From positions 146,151-210,150 of the forward strand of contig CAMYIE010000004.1 of NCBI GenBank assembly GCA_947258405.1: DNA of 64,000 bases, read 5' to 3'. Positions 36,966 through 45,266 of this stretch are shown in pieces. The translations under genes were made by a program, and so were the position numbers. This DNA is from an uncultured Eudoraea sp. (GTDB taxonomy: Bacteria; Bacteroidota; Bacteroidia; Flavobacteriales; Flavobacteriaceae). A model generated the notes under the pieces. That model saw only the letters and a program-made list of their open reading frames with translations, did no database searches and was not told the origin of the DNA. The stretch's first letter is position 1. Each line of letters begins with the position of its first letter.

Positions 36966-37349
36966 ATGTGGAAATATTCTCTGGGATGGTTGTGTTTGGT
37001 CTTTATGGCAATTGCCAACGGATTGTTTCGAGAGAAATTCTTTGCAAATCGACTTAAGGAATTACAGGCTCACCAGGCATCAACCGCAACTTTAATCATT
37101 CTATTTGGGGTCTTTATATGGATATTGTTTCGAATCTGGAAACCCGTATCAGCTCAGCAAACTATCAAAATTGGGCTGTTATGGCTTGTTCTGACCATCG
37201 CGTTTGAATTTTTATTTGGACACTATGTGGCCGGACACTCGTGGGGCAGGTTGTTTAATGACTATGACATTTTCGCCGGGAGGCTTTGGATACTTGTCCT
37301 GATCTGGGTTAGCCTGGCGCCGTATCTGTTTTACCGACTACAGAAGTAG
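36966..37349 (+). CDS. Small membrane protein of unknown function
   Basis: 127 aa, four predicted helices (SLGWLCLVFMAIANGLF, ATLIILFGVFIWILFRIW, IGLLWLVLTIAFEFLFGHYVAG, GRLWILVLIWVSLAPYLFY). EFLFGHYVAGHSWGRLFNDYDIFAGRLW between helices 3 and 4 is conserved-looking, with several charged and aromatic residues. It has a clear SD-like GGAG before its start, unusual for this group. The stop lies 3 bases from the stop of the convergent cupin gene. No family was recognised. Confidence 0.8.
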   Translation: MWKYSLGWLCLVFMAIANGLFREKFFANRLKELQAHQASTATLIILFGVFIWILFRIWKPVSAQQTIKIGLLWLVLTIAFEFLFGHYVAGHSWGRLFNDYDIFAGRLWILVLIWVSLAPYLFYRLQK

Positions 37350-37352
37350 TTC

Positions 37353-37787
37353 CTATTCCTCGTAGATGTCGAATTCGGCAGAAACAGACTCCATCAGCGC
37401 TGTATCTGCAAAATCTTTTTCAGATAGTTTTGACAATTTTTCCAGGTAAAGATCAAACTGGCCATTTTTGAATATAGTTAACATCTTACCACCTTTCTCG
37501 CATTTTGCAGCATGCCAGACATTAGGGGGTATAGTAATGGTATCTCCAGGCCTTGCATTGATCGATTCATTGTCAAAAATAAAATCTACCTCTCCTTCAA
37601 GTATATAGAAAACTTCTGTCATCATTTTGTGGTGGTGTCTTTCCAAATAAAAACCGGGTTTCAATGCGTCTTCCACCAGGCATAATTCACCGTTGGTGTT
37701 TTTAGAAGAGAGTTTTACAAAACAGTGATCCTGGGAATAATTATAGTTTTCACCTTCTCCATTCCGTATGATTTCTTTTTCTCTCAT
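37353..37787 (-). CDS. Cupin-domain protein
   Basis: 144 aa. The cupin motifs are LKPGFYLERHHHKMMTEVFYILEGEVDFIFDN (three His then Glu) and GDTITIPPNVWHAAKCEKGG. The chain has the size of a simple single-domain cupin with all metal ligands, and a C-terminal helix ending YEE. Substrate unknown. It converges on the plus-strand membrane gene with only 3 bases between stops. Confidence 0.87.
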   Translation of the reverse strand: MREKEIIRNGEGENYNYSQDHCFVKLSSKNTNGELCLVEDALKPGFYLERHHHKMMTEVFYILEGEVDFIFDNESINARPGDTITIPPNVWHAAKCEKGGKMLTIFKNGQFDLYLEKLSKLSEKDFADTALMESVSAEFDIYEE

Positions 37788-37856
37788 TTCAATTTATTTA
37801 TTTTCCTAGAATCGTTTGGGTAAATCTTGTTCTAAGCGGTTATCTGCAAAAATGTC

Positions 37857-38750
37857 CTACTGATTTACGATCATGCGGTAGATCTTTTCAGTAATTTCAT
37901 CCGGGTAATACTCCAGACCGTTAACATGTAGTCCATCTATTTCATAGAATTCCTTAGGAAGATTTGCATTCGAGTAAATCTTTTGTCCAAGTTTTACAGG
38001 AACCATCTCGTCTTCTTTGCTGTGAATTACAAGAAGAGGCAGCTTATTTTTTTGGATTTCCTTATCTGCCTGAACCCCTTTTTTAACGAAGTTTCCAAAA
38101 ATAGAAGCCTTATGCTTCGCTTCTTCCCTTAATGAAGAAAAAGCCCCTTCTATTACAATTCCATCAATATGCTGCTGGCTATTCGAACCGATTATTGAAG
38201 CTAAATAGCCACCATAAGATTGCCCGTAGATGATTGTTTTCTCAGTCCGTAATTCATCTGAATTATTTAAGTATTCAAGTGCTGAATATCCATCTTCCAA
38301 CACCGTCTCATGGGTAGGTGTTCCCTCTGAGCATCCATAACCACTGTAATCGAACATAAAAACCTGGTATCCATACTCCACCAGTGGGTCAATCAAACGG
38401 TAATGTGTTATCAGATTGCCCGCACTTCCATGATAGTGCAAAATCGTGGCAAGCGGTTGTTTTTTTTCGGGTATTAAAAGCCAGCCATTCAACAGATTTC
38501 CATTCGAGCTGGCAAAATAAAAGACTTTTATTCGATATCCTTTATTCAGTCTTTCGAAGTCAGTATCCCTTAATACAATTTCCTGATTTGCTCTGTTATA
38601 CTCGACCAGAGTGGTATCCTTTCCGGAATAATAATGGGTAGTTTTTTCGGGAGTAGCGGTTTGAACAGGTCTGTGAAAAGTAGTATTGAATGAACAGGAA
38701 TACAGGGCAAAAAGCGTCACACCATAAAAGGAAGTTTTAAAGATGCTCAT
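37857..38750 (-). CDS. Alpha/beta hydrolase lipoprotein
   Basis: 297 aa from ATG at 38750. The N-terminus is a lipoprotein signal (TLFALYSCSFN). The hydrolase core shows LLIPEKKQPLATILHYHGSAGNL (oxyanion His-Gly), FDYSGYGCSEG, the nucleophile elbow IIYGQSYGGYLAS (Ser), a late Asp in VIHSKEDEMVPVKLGQK and a His in IDGLHVNGL. This is the BAAT/esterase D-like type, a periplasmic esterase or peptidase. Gap of 69 bases to the cupin gene. Confidence 0.9.
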   Translation of the reverse strand: MSIFKTSFYGVTLFALYSCSFNTTFHRPVQTATPEKTTHYYSGKDTTLVEYNRANQEIVLRDTDFERLNKGYRIKVFYFASSNGNLLNGWLLIPEKKQPLATILHYHGSAGNLITHYRLIDPLVEYGYQVFMFDYSGYGCSEGTPTHETVLEDGYSALEYLNNSDELRTEKTIIYGQSYGGYLASIIGSNSQQHIDGIVIEGAFSSLREEAKHKASIFGNFVKKGVQADKEIQKNKLPLLVIHSKEDEMVPVKLGQKIYSNANLPKEFYEIDGLHVNGLEYYPDEITEKIYRMIVNQ

Positions 38751-38994
38751 ATTCAATTTCAGATTACTTTAATTCTAAATTTAAGTAAATGCCACTTTTG
38801 CCCCAGGGTATTCGGATTTGAAAGAGACTGAAGCAACCTAACAGCGGATTTTGAAAATTCGGAATGGTAGAGAACTGTTCCGATTTTTCTTTTATGAGGT
38901 TAGCTGCAATTCTTACAAAATTAGCCTCGACTTTACAGTTGGGTATAGAGGCTTCTCAGTGGCTCCCTGCTAATGGTACGAGTGAAGGAGCTGT

Positions 38995-39558
38995 TTATTT
39001 TGGCAATCTCGCTTTAACCAGGTCTATTTGCCCCATATGAGCTGCCTGATGTTCCAGTACATGAAACCATACCCAGTGATTGTTTATACCGTCCTCGTTG
39101 CTTGTGGAGAACCAGTTGTCATCTTTGGTTTTAAGACCCTCAAGTGTTTTTTTGCGTACCTCTTCCCATAGATCCAGATAGTAATCAATAGGTTTTGCTT
39201 TATATTCTGCCCTTGATTTATCTCCCAAGCCACCAGCAACGCTCCAAAGAGATGCTTCCTCAGCCGTCCATCTACGTCCTTCTATGGTCTCGACCTGATA
39301 ATAGGCTTCGGTAGCCGCCAAATGCATAATCATGGACCCTATACTATTGGCTTGTTCATCAAATAAAAAGTCTGTTTGCTCCTGACTTAAATCATTGATA
39401 TTTGCGGTAATGCGATCTTTTATGTCCTCCAGCATATCGACCATTATTCCAATTTGGGCGGTATAGCCTTCTTCGGGTATAATTTCATACTGGGCATTCA
39501 GTATGGAAAATGAAAAATACATAATCAGTAAAGCAATATTTTTCTTAAGAAAATTCAT
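38995..39558 (-). CDS. DinB-family putative metal-dependent hydrolase (secreted)
   Basis: 187 aa with a signal peptide (LLIMYFSFSILNAQ). DinB is a four-helix bundle with a His triad: His in MIMHLAATEAYY and the pair in FHVLEHQAAHMGQIDLV. The chain also has the usual WTAEEASLW and LDLWEEVRKKTLEGL segments. DinB proteins include mycothiol- and bacillithiol-dependent enzymes; the substrate is unknown. A decayed relative is present at 61516-61713. Confidence 0.9.
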   Translation of the reverse strand: MNFLKKNIALLIMYFSFSILNAQYEIIPEEGYTAQIGIMVDMLEDIKDRITANINDLSQEQTDFLFDEQANSIGSMIMHLAATEAYYQVETIEGRRWTAEEASLWSVAGGLGDKSRAEYKAKPIDYYLDLWEEVRKKTLEGLKTKDDNWFSTSNEDGINNHWVWFHVLEHQAAHMGQIDLVKARLPK

Positions 39559-39704
39559 ATCGATGTCTTAATTGTTGGTCTAAATTTAGGTAGATCTAAC
39601 AGTTGACATTCTTAAAATATCTCTAAAACCCTGTGATCTCTTCCAACTTTATGGAGTAATCCTTTTGAAATTTTTTTCGAATGAATGCTGCAGGTACCCA
39701 AAGG

Positions 39705-39884
39705 CTAACTTTTTCTGCTTGAGATAATCGAACTTATAATAAGACCAATTCCCAGTCCGGCCAGAATAGAGCCCACAAATGCCATTGCGGGAGATGATTT
39801 TAAGAAAAAGAATCCGACTCCGATACCTAAAAGCACACCTCCTCCGATAGCCCAGCTGCTTTTATCTTCTTTTTTGTTTGTCAT
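39705..39884 (-). CDS. Small glycine-rich two-helix membrane protein
   Basis: 59 aa from ATG at 39884. Sequence MTNKKEDKSSWAIGGG, followed by a glycine-zipper-like first helix (VLLGIGVGFFFL) and a second (MAFVGSILAGLGIGLIISSI), ending SSRKS. Both helices have GxxxG-type spacing. The start is preceded by aagacC-type sequence and the stop is unambiguous. A similar tiny protein is at 45040. Function unknown. Confidence 0.7.
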   Translation of the reverse strand: MTNKKEDKSSWAIGGGVLLGIGVGFFFLKSSPAMAFVGSILAGLGIGLIISSIISSRKS

Positions 39885-39913
39885 GGTCTTTATGTTTAAT
39901 GGGTGTTACAGGT

Positions 39914-39957
39914 TTAGTGAATAGTGATCCCGATAGCTATCGGGAGTGAATAGTGAA
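39914..39957. repeat. Palindrome CCCGATAGCTATCGGG with flanks, copy 2
   Basis: A 44-base segment TTAGTGAATAGTGAT-palindrome-AGTGAATAGTGAA, identical in inverted orientation to 57193-57236. The palindrome is at 39929-39944. It lies between the small membrane gene and the GNAT gene. Confidence 0.9.
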
Positions 39958-40040
39958 AAATTCATATTCAACAATTCACAACAATGTAAGGATTCTTCTT
40001 CACCTTAACCAATCAGCTGGCTCAATAAGAGCTATTCTTT

Positions 40041-40502
40041 TCAACAACTTAATGCCAAACCGATTTGATAAATCCTCGATTCCTCCTCCCAGGGGTGATA
40101 ACCCTGTCCTATATATTCAAAACCATATTTTTCATAGTATCCGATATGATCGGTGCATAAGTACAAGAAATCATATCCAAATTTTTTGGAATCACTCCTC
40201 GCTTTGTCTAACAATAGTGTAGCATAGGCATTACCTCTTTGTTTTTCATCTATAAATAAAGCACAAACCCAGGGATACAAATCCCCTCGGCTAATAAAAT
40301 CATTGGTGATCAGTCCGGCACAACCTATAATGCTATCCTCTTTTTCCAATAAATACCATTGGGGTAAATCATTGCTGGCATCGATACAATGAGTAATGCT
40401 GTCTTTATAAATTATGGGCCATACACTCTTCCAGCATTGCTGGAAATACGCAATGGCTACGTCTTTATAATCCGGATTTTCCCTTATTGAGATTATTCTC
40501 AT
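40041..40502 (-). CDS. GNAT-family N-acetyltransferase
   Basis: 153 aa. The GNAT core is seen in IGCAGLITNDFISRGDLYPWVCALFIDEKQRGNAYATLLLDKA, with the acetyl-CoA loop as RGNAYAT, and a final strand pair LYLCTDHIGYYEKYGFEYIGQGYHP. A start ATG at 40502 is followed by a basic MRIISIRENPDYKDV. The substrate is unknown. It is a single gene between repeat-rich gaps. Confidence 0.86.
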   Translation of the reverse strand: MRIISIRENPDYKDVAIAYFQQCWKSVWPIIYKDSITHCIDASNDLPQWYLLEKEDSIIGCAGLITNDFISRGDLYPWVCALFIDEKQRGNAYATLLLDKARSDSKKFGYDFLYLCTDHIGYYEKYGFEYIGQGYHPWEEESRIYQIGLALSC

Positions 40503-40647
40503 CTCTTTCTCGGTTCAATATTTTGGGTTCCATTATTTATCAAAATGGTTCTGATGCGAATTTCCCTGGCATAGCCGAATGATCCATTATTCATTACTAA
40601 TCACTAATCCTTTTCCCCTAACATATGGCCGTTGCGGGCGGTAGTCA

Positions 40648-41058
40648 TTATTTATTGAATTCACGTTTAACTTCCCAAAAGGAAATTTCTGGTGGTCCGG
40701 CAAGGAAACTTCTTGATTCAGCGATAAAGTCCTGTAAATGAGGAGTATTCATATGATCGGACTTATAATAAGCCCCATCATCCCATTCTTCATAAAGCAG
40801 AATATTGGTATTGTCATCTGGATCGACATGAAGTTTAATATTGACAAAATGAGGTTCTTGCTCTACCTTTTCTATAAGCTTGAATAATTCACTAACTGCG
40901 GTACTGCCCTTATCGGGTTGAGTTTTATATTTTACCAGAACAATTAAGTTGATTCCTTCACTAGTATCAGACGTTCTATCTCTGGAATCGAATCCAAATA
41001 CAATGGATATTAATACTGCCAACATCAATAACAATGTCACCTTTGGAATTGTTTTCAT
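40648..41058 (-). CDS. Antibiotic biosynthesis monooxygenase (ABM)-like secreted protein
   Basis: 136 aa with an N-terminal signal or anchor (LLLMLAVLISIVFGF). Residues about 34-130 form the ABM alpha-beta barrel: INLIVLVKYKTQPDKG, VEQEPHFVNIKLHVDPDDNTNILLYEEWDDGAYYKSDHMNTPHLQDFI, then GPPEISFWEV. The EW...H...P motif is the usual YgiN/ABM signature. YgiN-type proteins are quinol monooxygenases, but the exported form here suggests another role. Confidence 0.85.
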   Translation of the reverse strand: MKTIPKVTLLLMLAVLISIVFGFDSRDRTSDTSEGINLIVLVKYKTQPDKGSTAVSELFKLIEKVEQEPHFVNIKLHVDPDDNTNILLYEEWDDGAYYKSDHMNTPHLQDFIAESRSFLAGPPEISFWEVKREFNK

Positions 41059-41161
41059 ATGTGGATTTTTTAAATGGATGAATACTCAATAATTTGTCTT
41101 GAAAATAATCATTTTTTCGATTTCATACCCAGCATAGGCCTATCACCACTGGCGTGTCAAG

Positions 41162-42184
41162 TCACTCCTCTTGATTCGGTTTTAATGATTCGTAGGCAAA
41201 ACTCAAATTATATGCATAAAACCGGTCGAACCACCAATTTTTATATTTTTCGGGCACATCAATACTTTGAAGTTCTTCAATATCTATGTTTTGATCGACA
41301 AGTTGCTGAGCCGAGATTTCGAGATCGAGCAGGTAATTCTTCATTTCCAGAATTAATTCCTGAGTTCCAATCTGTCCATGCCCAGGCATAATGTTGCTTA
41401 CCTCCAGGGAGCTAATAAAATCGAGCCATATCTTCCAGCTCGCTATATTGCCATGGGCTACATAAGGATGACAATTATTAAAAATGAGATCACCTGAGAA
41501 AACGATTTCATCATCGGGCAGATATAAAATCAGGTCGCTATAGGTATGTCCCTGACCTTTTGAAATCAATTGAACTCTCCGGTCTGGTCCGTCAAAATTC
41601 TGTAAACTGTCGACAAACATATCCGGTATTCGGGTCCTGACGTCTTTATAGCTATTGGACAAGGTTTCGTAATAGGGCCTCCACATCAGTATTTGTTGAT
41701 ATTCCCTCGACTGTTTATCTCCTTCAAATGATAGATAAAGCGAATCATAAACGGCCAATCGGGCTGGGGCGTTTTCTTTTTCATATGCGATCTGAAGCGG
41801 TTCTTCTTCCTCGATAAGTTTTTTGGTCCTGCTGGTACTGATTATTTTAACCTCTTTAGCAAAAGCCTGATTACCCCGAATATGGTCATTGTGAAAATGA
41901 CTATTTACCACATATTTCACCGGTGATAAGTTCAATTCAGATAAAGCGGTCAGTAACTCTCTGGCCACATCCGGTGACAGAAAGCTGTCGAATATGATGG
42001 TTTCGTTTCCATTGTCAACAATTCCAACATTGCAAATCGCTTTACCACCAAATTTGTGAATGCAGCTGTAAACACCTTTACTCAGCTCGATGAATGTGAA
42101 GTTGTCAGAACTGATCCGAGCACTGCGATCAACTTTGCAACCAATTAATATGAGGAGTAGCATTAAGGTTGGTATCGATCTCAT
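41162..42184 (-). CDS. MBL-fold metallo-hydrolase lipoprotein
   Basis: 340 aa from ATG at 42184 (the lipobox is LILIGC). The metal motif HxHxDH reads SHFHNDHIRG, with further ligands at GQGHTYSDLILYLP, the Asp in FSGDLIFNNC and the final His in MPGHGQIG. A long insertion of about 50 residues (SREYQQILMWRPYYETLSNSYKDV) sits between the first and second halves. It is a periplasmic hydrolase of unknown substrate, distinct from the B1 enzyme at 25.1 kb. Confidence 0.88.
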   Translation of the reverse strand: MRSIPTLMLLLILIGCKVDRSARISSDNFTFIELSKGVYSCIHKFGGKAICNVGIVDNGNETIIFDSFLSPDVARELLTALSELNLSPVKYVVNSHFHNDHIRGNQAFAKEVKIISTSRTKKLIEEEEPLQIAYEKENAPARLAVYDSLYLSFEGDKQSREYQQILMWRPYYETLSNSYKDVRTRIPDMFVDSLQNFDGPDRRVQLISKGQGHTYSDLILYLPDDEIVFSGDLIFNNCHPYVAHGNIASWKIWLDFISSLEVSNIMPGHGQIGTQELILEMKNYLLDLEISAQQLVDQNIDIEELQSIDVPEKYKNWWFDRFYAYNLSFAYESLKPNQEE

Positions 42185-42236
42185 AATCAATAATTTTACC
42201 CTAATGTAGCAAATTTTCTAGCTTGTAGTTTTCTAT

Positions 42237-42968
42237 TTATTCCAAAGACGACCTGCTGTAGATTACGGGCATTTGTCCTTTCCATTTATTCCACAGTTCC
42301 GGATCACTGATCAGTTGAGCCATAAAGTGAGCAACATTTATCCGACTCACTTTTCCTGCGTTAAAGATTGCACTGCGGATTGGGGATGGGTATATAGCGT
42401 ATTCTGTGACTTCTTCTTCATCTATTAAACCGTCTGGTCGTACAGCAGTCCACTCAATACCAGGGTTGTTCTGTCCCACATGGGTTCGTAAATAATCAGC
42501 CGCTTTTTCGTTATCTACATGAGGCGGTAAAAGCAACCTCAGGAGTCCGATAACGCATTTTTGGGCCAGGGAAATAGGTTCCTTCAAATCGCGATTCCGG
42601 TTACCGGTAGTATTCATTAAAACATATTTAACCGGGCTTTCTGGCTTATTAGCTTCTACCGCATTACTTAGCCTGCGAACAGCATCTGTTACAAGTTTTC
42701 TGGGTTGCCCATAGACTCCTTTCCAGGTTAAATTATGCCCGAGGCAAGATGCTATAGAATGGCAATCGCGAGTCAGTTCAATCATTTCCTTATCACTCAA
42801 ATCCAACAGACTTGCAGTAACAATGTTTAATCCTTCATTTGCTTTCCAAGAATCCGGTAATTTCTCAGGAGATCTAACAACGGCCTTAACCTTTTGTCCG
42901 TGTTTGAGCAGTTGCTCAACTAATAATCTTCCTGTTGTTCCACTTGCACCTACTACTAAAACCGGCAT
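42237..42968 (-). CDS. NAD(P)-binding atypical short-chain reductase family protein
   Basis: 243 aa. The Rossmann start is VLVVGASGTTGRLLVEQLL, then KAVVRSPEKLPDSW, IASCLGHNLTWKG and a C-terminal ESPVKYVLMNTTGNRNRD with NNPGIEWTAVRPDGLID. This is the NAD(P)H-binding/NmrA-like family, which includes regulators and oxidoreductases. It lacks the YxxxK catalytic pair of classical SDRs. The gene is 52 bases upstream of the MBL-fold gene (41162), perhaps in one operon. Confidence 0.87.
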   Translation of the reverse strand: MPVLVVGASGTTGRLLVEQLLKHGQKVKAVVRSPEKLPDSWKANEGLNIVTASLLDLSDKEMIELTRDCHSIASCLGHNLTWKGVYGQPRKLVTDAVRRLSNAVEANKPESPVKYVLMNTTGNRNRDLKEPISLAQKCVIGLLRLLLPPHVDNEKAADYLRTHVGQNNPGIEWTAVRPDGLIDEEEVTEYAIYPSPIRSAIFNAGKVSRINVAHFMAQLISDPELWNKWKGQMPVIYSRSSLE

Positions 42969-43061
42969 ATGTTATACTGAATATTTAATTAGAATTTGAC
43001 TCCTACATGACGCTAATTGTGTTGGTCTGTTACATCTGTTTAGTAAATCCACAGGAATAAG

Positions 43062-44009
43062 CTATGCAGCTTGTTGGCTGTATTCGTCTTTAAATTGTTT
43101 CAGGACTCTTAGGACCCTCAGCGTATTCCATCTGCTGGGCTTACCCGCTTTTTCCATGGTAAAATATACCTGTCCGGGATGAGCGGCTTGCATAGTCCAG
43201 GTTCCCGTACTTTTTTGCTTCTCCACTAAGACTTTTATCGTCTTGTACATTCTATCATCCCACTGATGGCCTACATATTGAAAATAGTCCAATGCCCGCA
43301 GAATATCATATTTCCAGCGGCATGGATATGTTAGTTTTAAAAAGTTCTTGTTAATGATTTCCCCGGTTCTATCAGAAATAAACAGTTTATGCATCAAGAC
43401 AAATTCCTCAGCAGTCTTGATTGCCCGGTCAATATCTTCTGACCGATAAGCAGAACCGGTATTTCTAAATTCACCTAAACCTTCCAATACGGAGATCGTT
43501 GAATGCAAGGAACTGTGGGTTGCACCACTTCTGATAGTCCTGCAATTGAAACCACCATCTGGCATAATCTCCTCCAAAATACTATCCACTATGGAATGGA
43601 GTTTCTTCTCATGGGTTTTAAAATATGAGGAATAGTTTAAGAACATACCATTCACACAAACATCACTATGATGGGATGTGGAGGGACCTAATCGGATTCC
43701 GCCGTCCTCAGCTTTTCCGGATTCTAAAACCTGATCGATGGTCGCTTTTACTATATCGTTCTGTGGATGCAGGTTTAAATTGCGCAAGTCGAGAAGGGTA
43801 TAATGGGTTGAAGTCCATTTGGGCTGATAGAAGCGATCGCCCCAGTGTCCGTTGGCCTTTCTTTCAGACAAAAGTCGTTTTCCCCAGCCCTCATGGGCTA
43901 TTCGCTCCTGCAGCTCCGGCTTTTGTTTATCTAACAAATCCCTGAAAACCTGATATTGAATTGAAACATCACCTTCCAGCAGCCAATCTATGATTTGTTG
44001 TTCGTTCAT
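43062..44009 (-). CDS. Alpha-alpha toroid (prenyltransferase-like) protein
   Basis: 315 aa from ATG at 44009 (MNEQQIIDWLLEGDVS); a TTG-started extension upstream is not needed. The helical repeats resemble the terpenoid cyclase/protein prenyltransferase alpha-alpha toroid: NGHWGDRFYQPKWTSTHYTLLDLRNL, DGGIRLGPSTSHHSDVCVNGMFLNYSSYF, DGGFNCRTIRSGATHSSLHSTISVLEGL, GTWTMQAAHPGQVYFTME. It has no DXDD or metal triad of cyclases. Possible metal ligands (HHSDVC, THSSLH) are visible, but the reaction is unknown. Confidence 0.72.
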   Translation of the reverse strand: MNEQQIIDWLLEGDVSIQYQVFRDLLDKQKPELQERIAHEGWGKRLLSERKANGHWGDRFYQPKWTSTHYTLLDLRNLNLHPQNDIVKATIDQVLESGKAEDGGIRLGPSTSHHSDVCVNGMFLNYSSYFKTHEKKLHSIVDSILEEIMPDGGFNCRTIRSGATHSSLHSTISVLEGLGEFRNTGSAYRSEDIDRAIKTAEEFVLMHKLFISDRTGEIINKNFLKLTYPCRWKYDILRALDYFQYVGHQWDDRMYKTIKVLVEKQKSTGTWTMQAAHPGQVYFTMEKAGKPSRWNTLRVLRVLKQFKDEYSQQAA

Positions 44010-44092
44010 TTCAAGCAGAACCTTTGAGGCCGGGGATTGCAGTTGCGCTATCGCCAATCATACACCAGGTTATTGCGAATAGGATTTGTCAA

Positions 44093-45025
44093 CTATTCAA
44101 TTCCAAATTCCAGTTGCCTGTTATATTCCTCGGATGGAAAGTTTCCTTTCGACTTTTTGACAAGATTTCCTTCACCCATGGTCCAGAATTCATATCCGCT
44201 GACCTTCACTTTATGGTCTTTACCCTCAGGAGCTGAGTCTGTACCGGTTAAAGTCCAGTGAAATTCCACCCCGTTTGTTTTATACGCCAGGCTGTCGAAT
44301 CGTACATTCATGTCTGGGAACTTGGTCATAAAACTTTGGGCAGTATTGGAAATTGCCTCTCGGCCGATAGCGGGATCACCGTCATTTACTTGTAAGGAGC
44401 CATCTTCTTCAAAAAACATCGCCACGAACCCCGGCCGCTGACTACCCCACGCCTGTGCATAACCCCTGGCAAATATTTCTAAGTCAAATTTTCTTTTTTC
44501 TCCAGGTTGTTCTTGTGCGGTCCAGCCGATACTAAGAAGTTTCCATTGGTTCCCATCTTTGATAAGGATGATATGGTTTATTTCTCTTAAGCCGGGAATC
44601 CCAAATTTATTTACAACCGCATCAGCTCTCACTAAAGCCATACGTTCTTCGGTAACGATGATGTCATAGTCGCTCACTATTTCAATATAAGGTTTTAGAT
44701 CTCTGTTCCTGATACTTTCAAAGTATTCATCAATGGTAACTTCCGTATTTTTCCAGCCACCACCTTTGAGCATCGTATAACCTATGACTGCCTTGTCTGA
44801 GGTAAGCCTATCCAATTCTTCCAGATTATAGTTGCCAGCAGCTTTTAAGATATTTTCAACTACTGCTATTATTTCTACTTCTTGGTCTGATATGGAATCT
44901 GAGACGTCCGATTCAATAACTTGCGTAGTCTTTTTTTTGTCTCGATTGAATTGACAACCCAACATCAGGAAGGAGAGTAACCAAACTGATAATACCTGGT
45001 TTTTTAAGCCTATGTGCATGCTCAT
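44093..45025 (-). CDS. Lipoprotein with two NTF2-like domains
   Basis: 310 aa from the ATG at 45025 (MSMHIGLKNQVLSVWLLSFLMLGC; 45019 is also possible). After the signal, two NTF2-like domains follow in tandem. Domain 1 runs about residues 45-160 (VVENILKAAGNYNLEELDRLTS, INHIILIKDGNQWKLLSIGW). Domain 2 runs about 175-300 (FARGYAQAWGSQRPGFVAMFFEEDGSL, GREAISNTAQSFMTKFPDMNVRFDSLA). Two cones in one chain is less common than single-domain SnoaL/DUF4440 proteins. It starts 14 bases after the small glycine-rich gene. Confidence 0.82.
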   Translation of the reverse strand: MSMHIGLKNQVLSVWLLSFLMLGCQFNRDKKKTTQVIESDVSDSISDQEVEIIAVVENILKAAGNYNLEELDRLTSDKAVIGYTMLKGGGWKNTEVTIDEYFESIRNRDLKPYIEIVSDYDIIVTEERMALVRADAVVNKFGIPGLREINHIILIKDGNQWKLLSIGWTAQEQPGEKRKFDLEIFARGYAQAWGSQRPGFVAMFFEEDGSLQVNDGDPAIGREAISNTAQSFMTKFPDMNVRFDSLAYKTNGVEFHWTLTGTDSAPEGKDHKVKVSGYEFWTMGEGNLVKKSKGNFPSEEYNRQLEFGIE

Positions 45026-45039
45026 TAATTTCCTGTTAT

Positions 45040-45204
45040 CTAATCCTGCCTGTTTTTCTTCCGACTTAGCACGGCCCCAATGCCGGCGCCCAGGGCTACG
45101 CCTATTGCCACCCAAATAGCGATATTGTCTAAAGCCACGCCTATGGCAGTTCCTATTGCAATTCCTATCGCCATTCCTAATCCCAATGTATTTTTACTTT
45201 TCAT
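45040..45204 (-). CDS. Tiny glycine-zipper membrane protein
   Basis: 54 aa from ATG at 45204. MKSKNTLGLG then two hydrophobic halves (GMAIGIAIGTAIGVAL and IAIWVAIGVALGAGIGAVL) separated by DN, and a basic tail (SRKKNRQD). The regular small-residue spacing is a glycine zipper, as in the lipoprotein/porin family of YMGG and Gly-zipper proteins. It stands 14 bases upstream of the two-domain NTF2-like gene, so the pair is probably transcribed together. Confidence 0.7.
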   Translation of the reverse strand: MKSKNTLGLGMAIGIAIGTAIGVALDNIAIWVAIGVALGAGIGAVLSRKKNRQD

Positions 45205-45266
45205 GTTATTTTATAATCAGACAACTAACAGAAATTACCAATTTCCATCAATATGGCTAGTAAATT

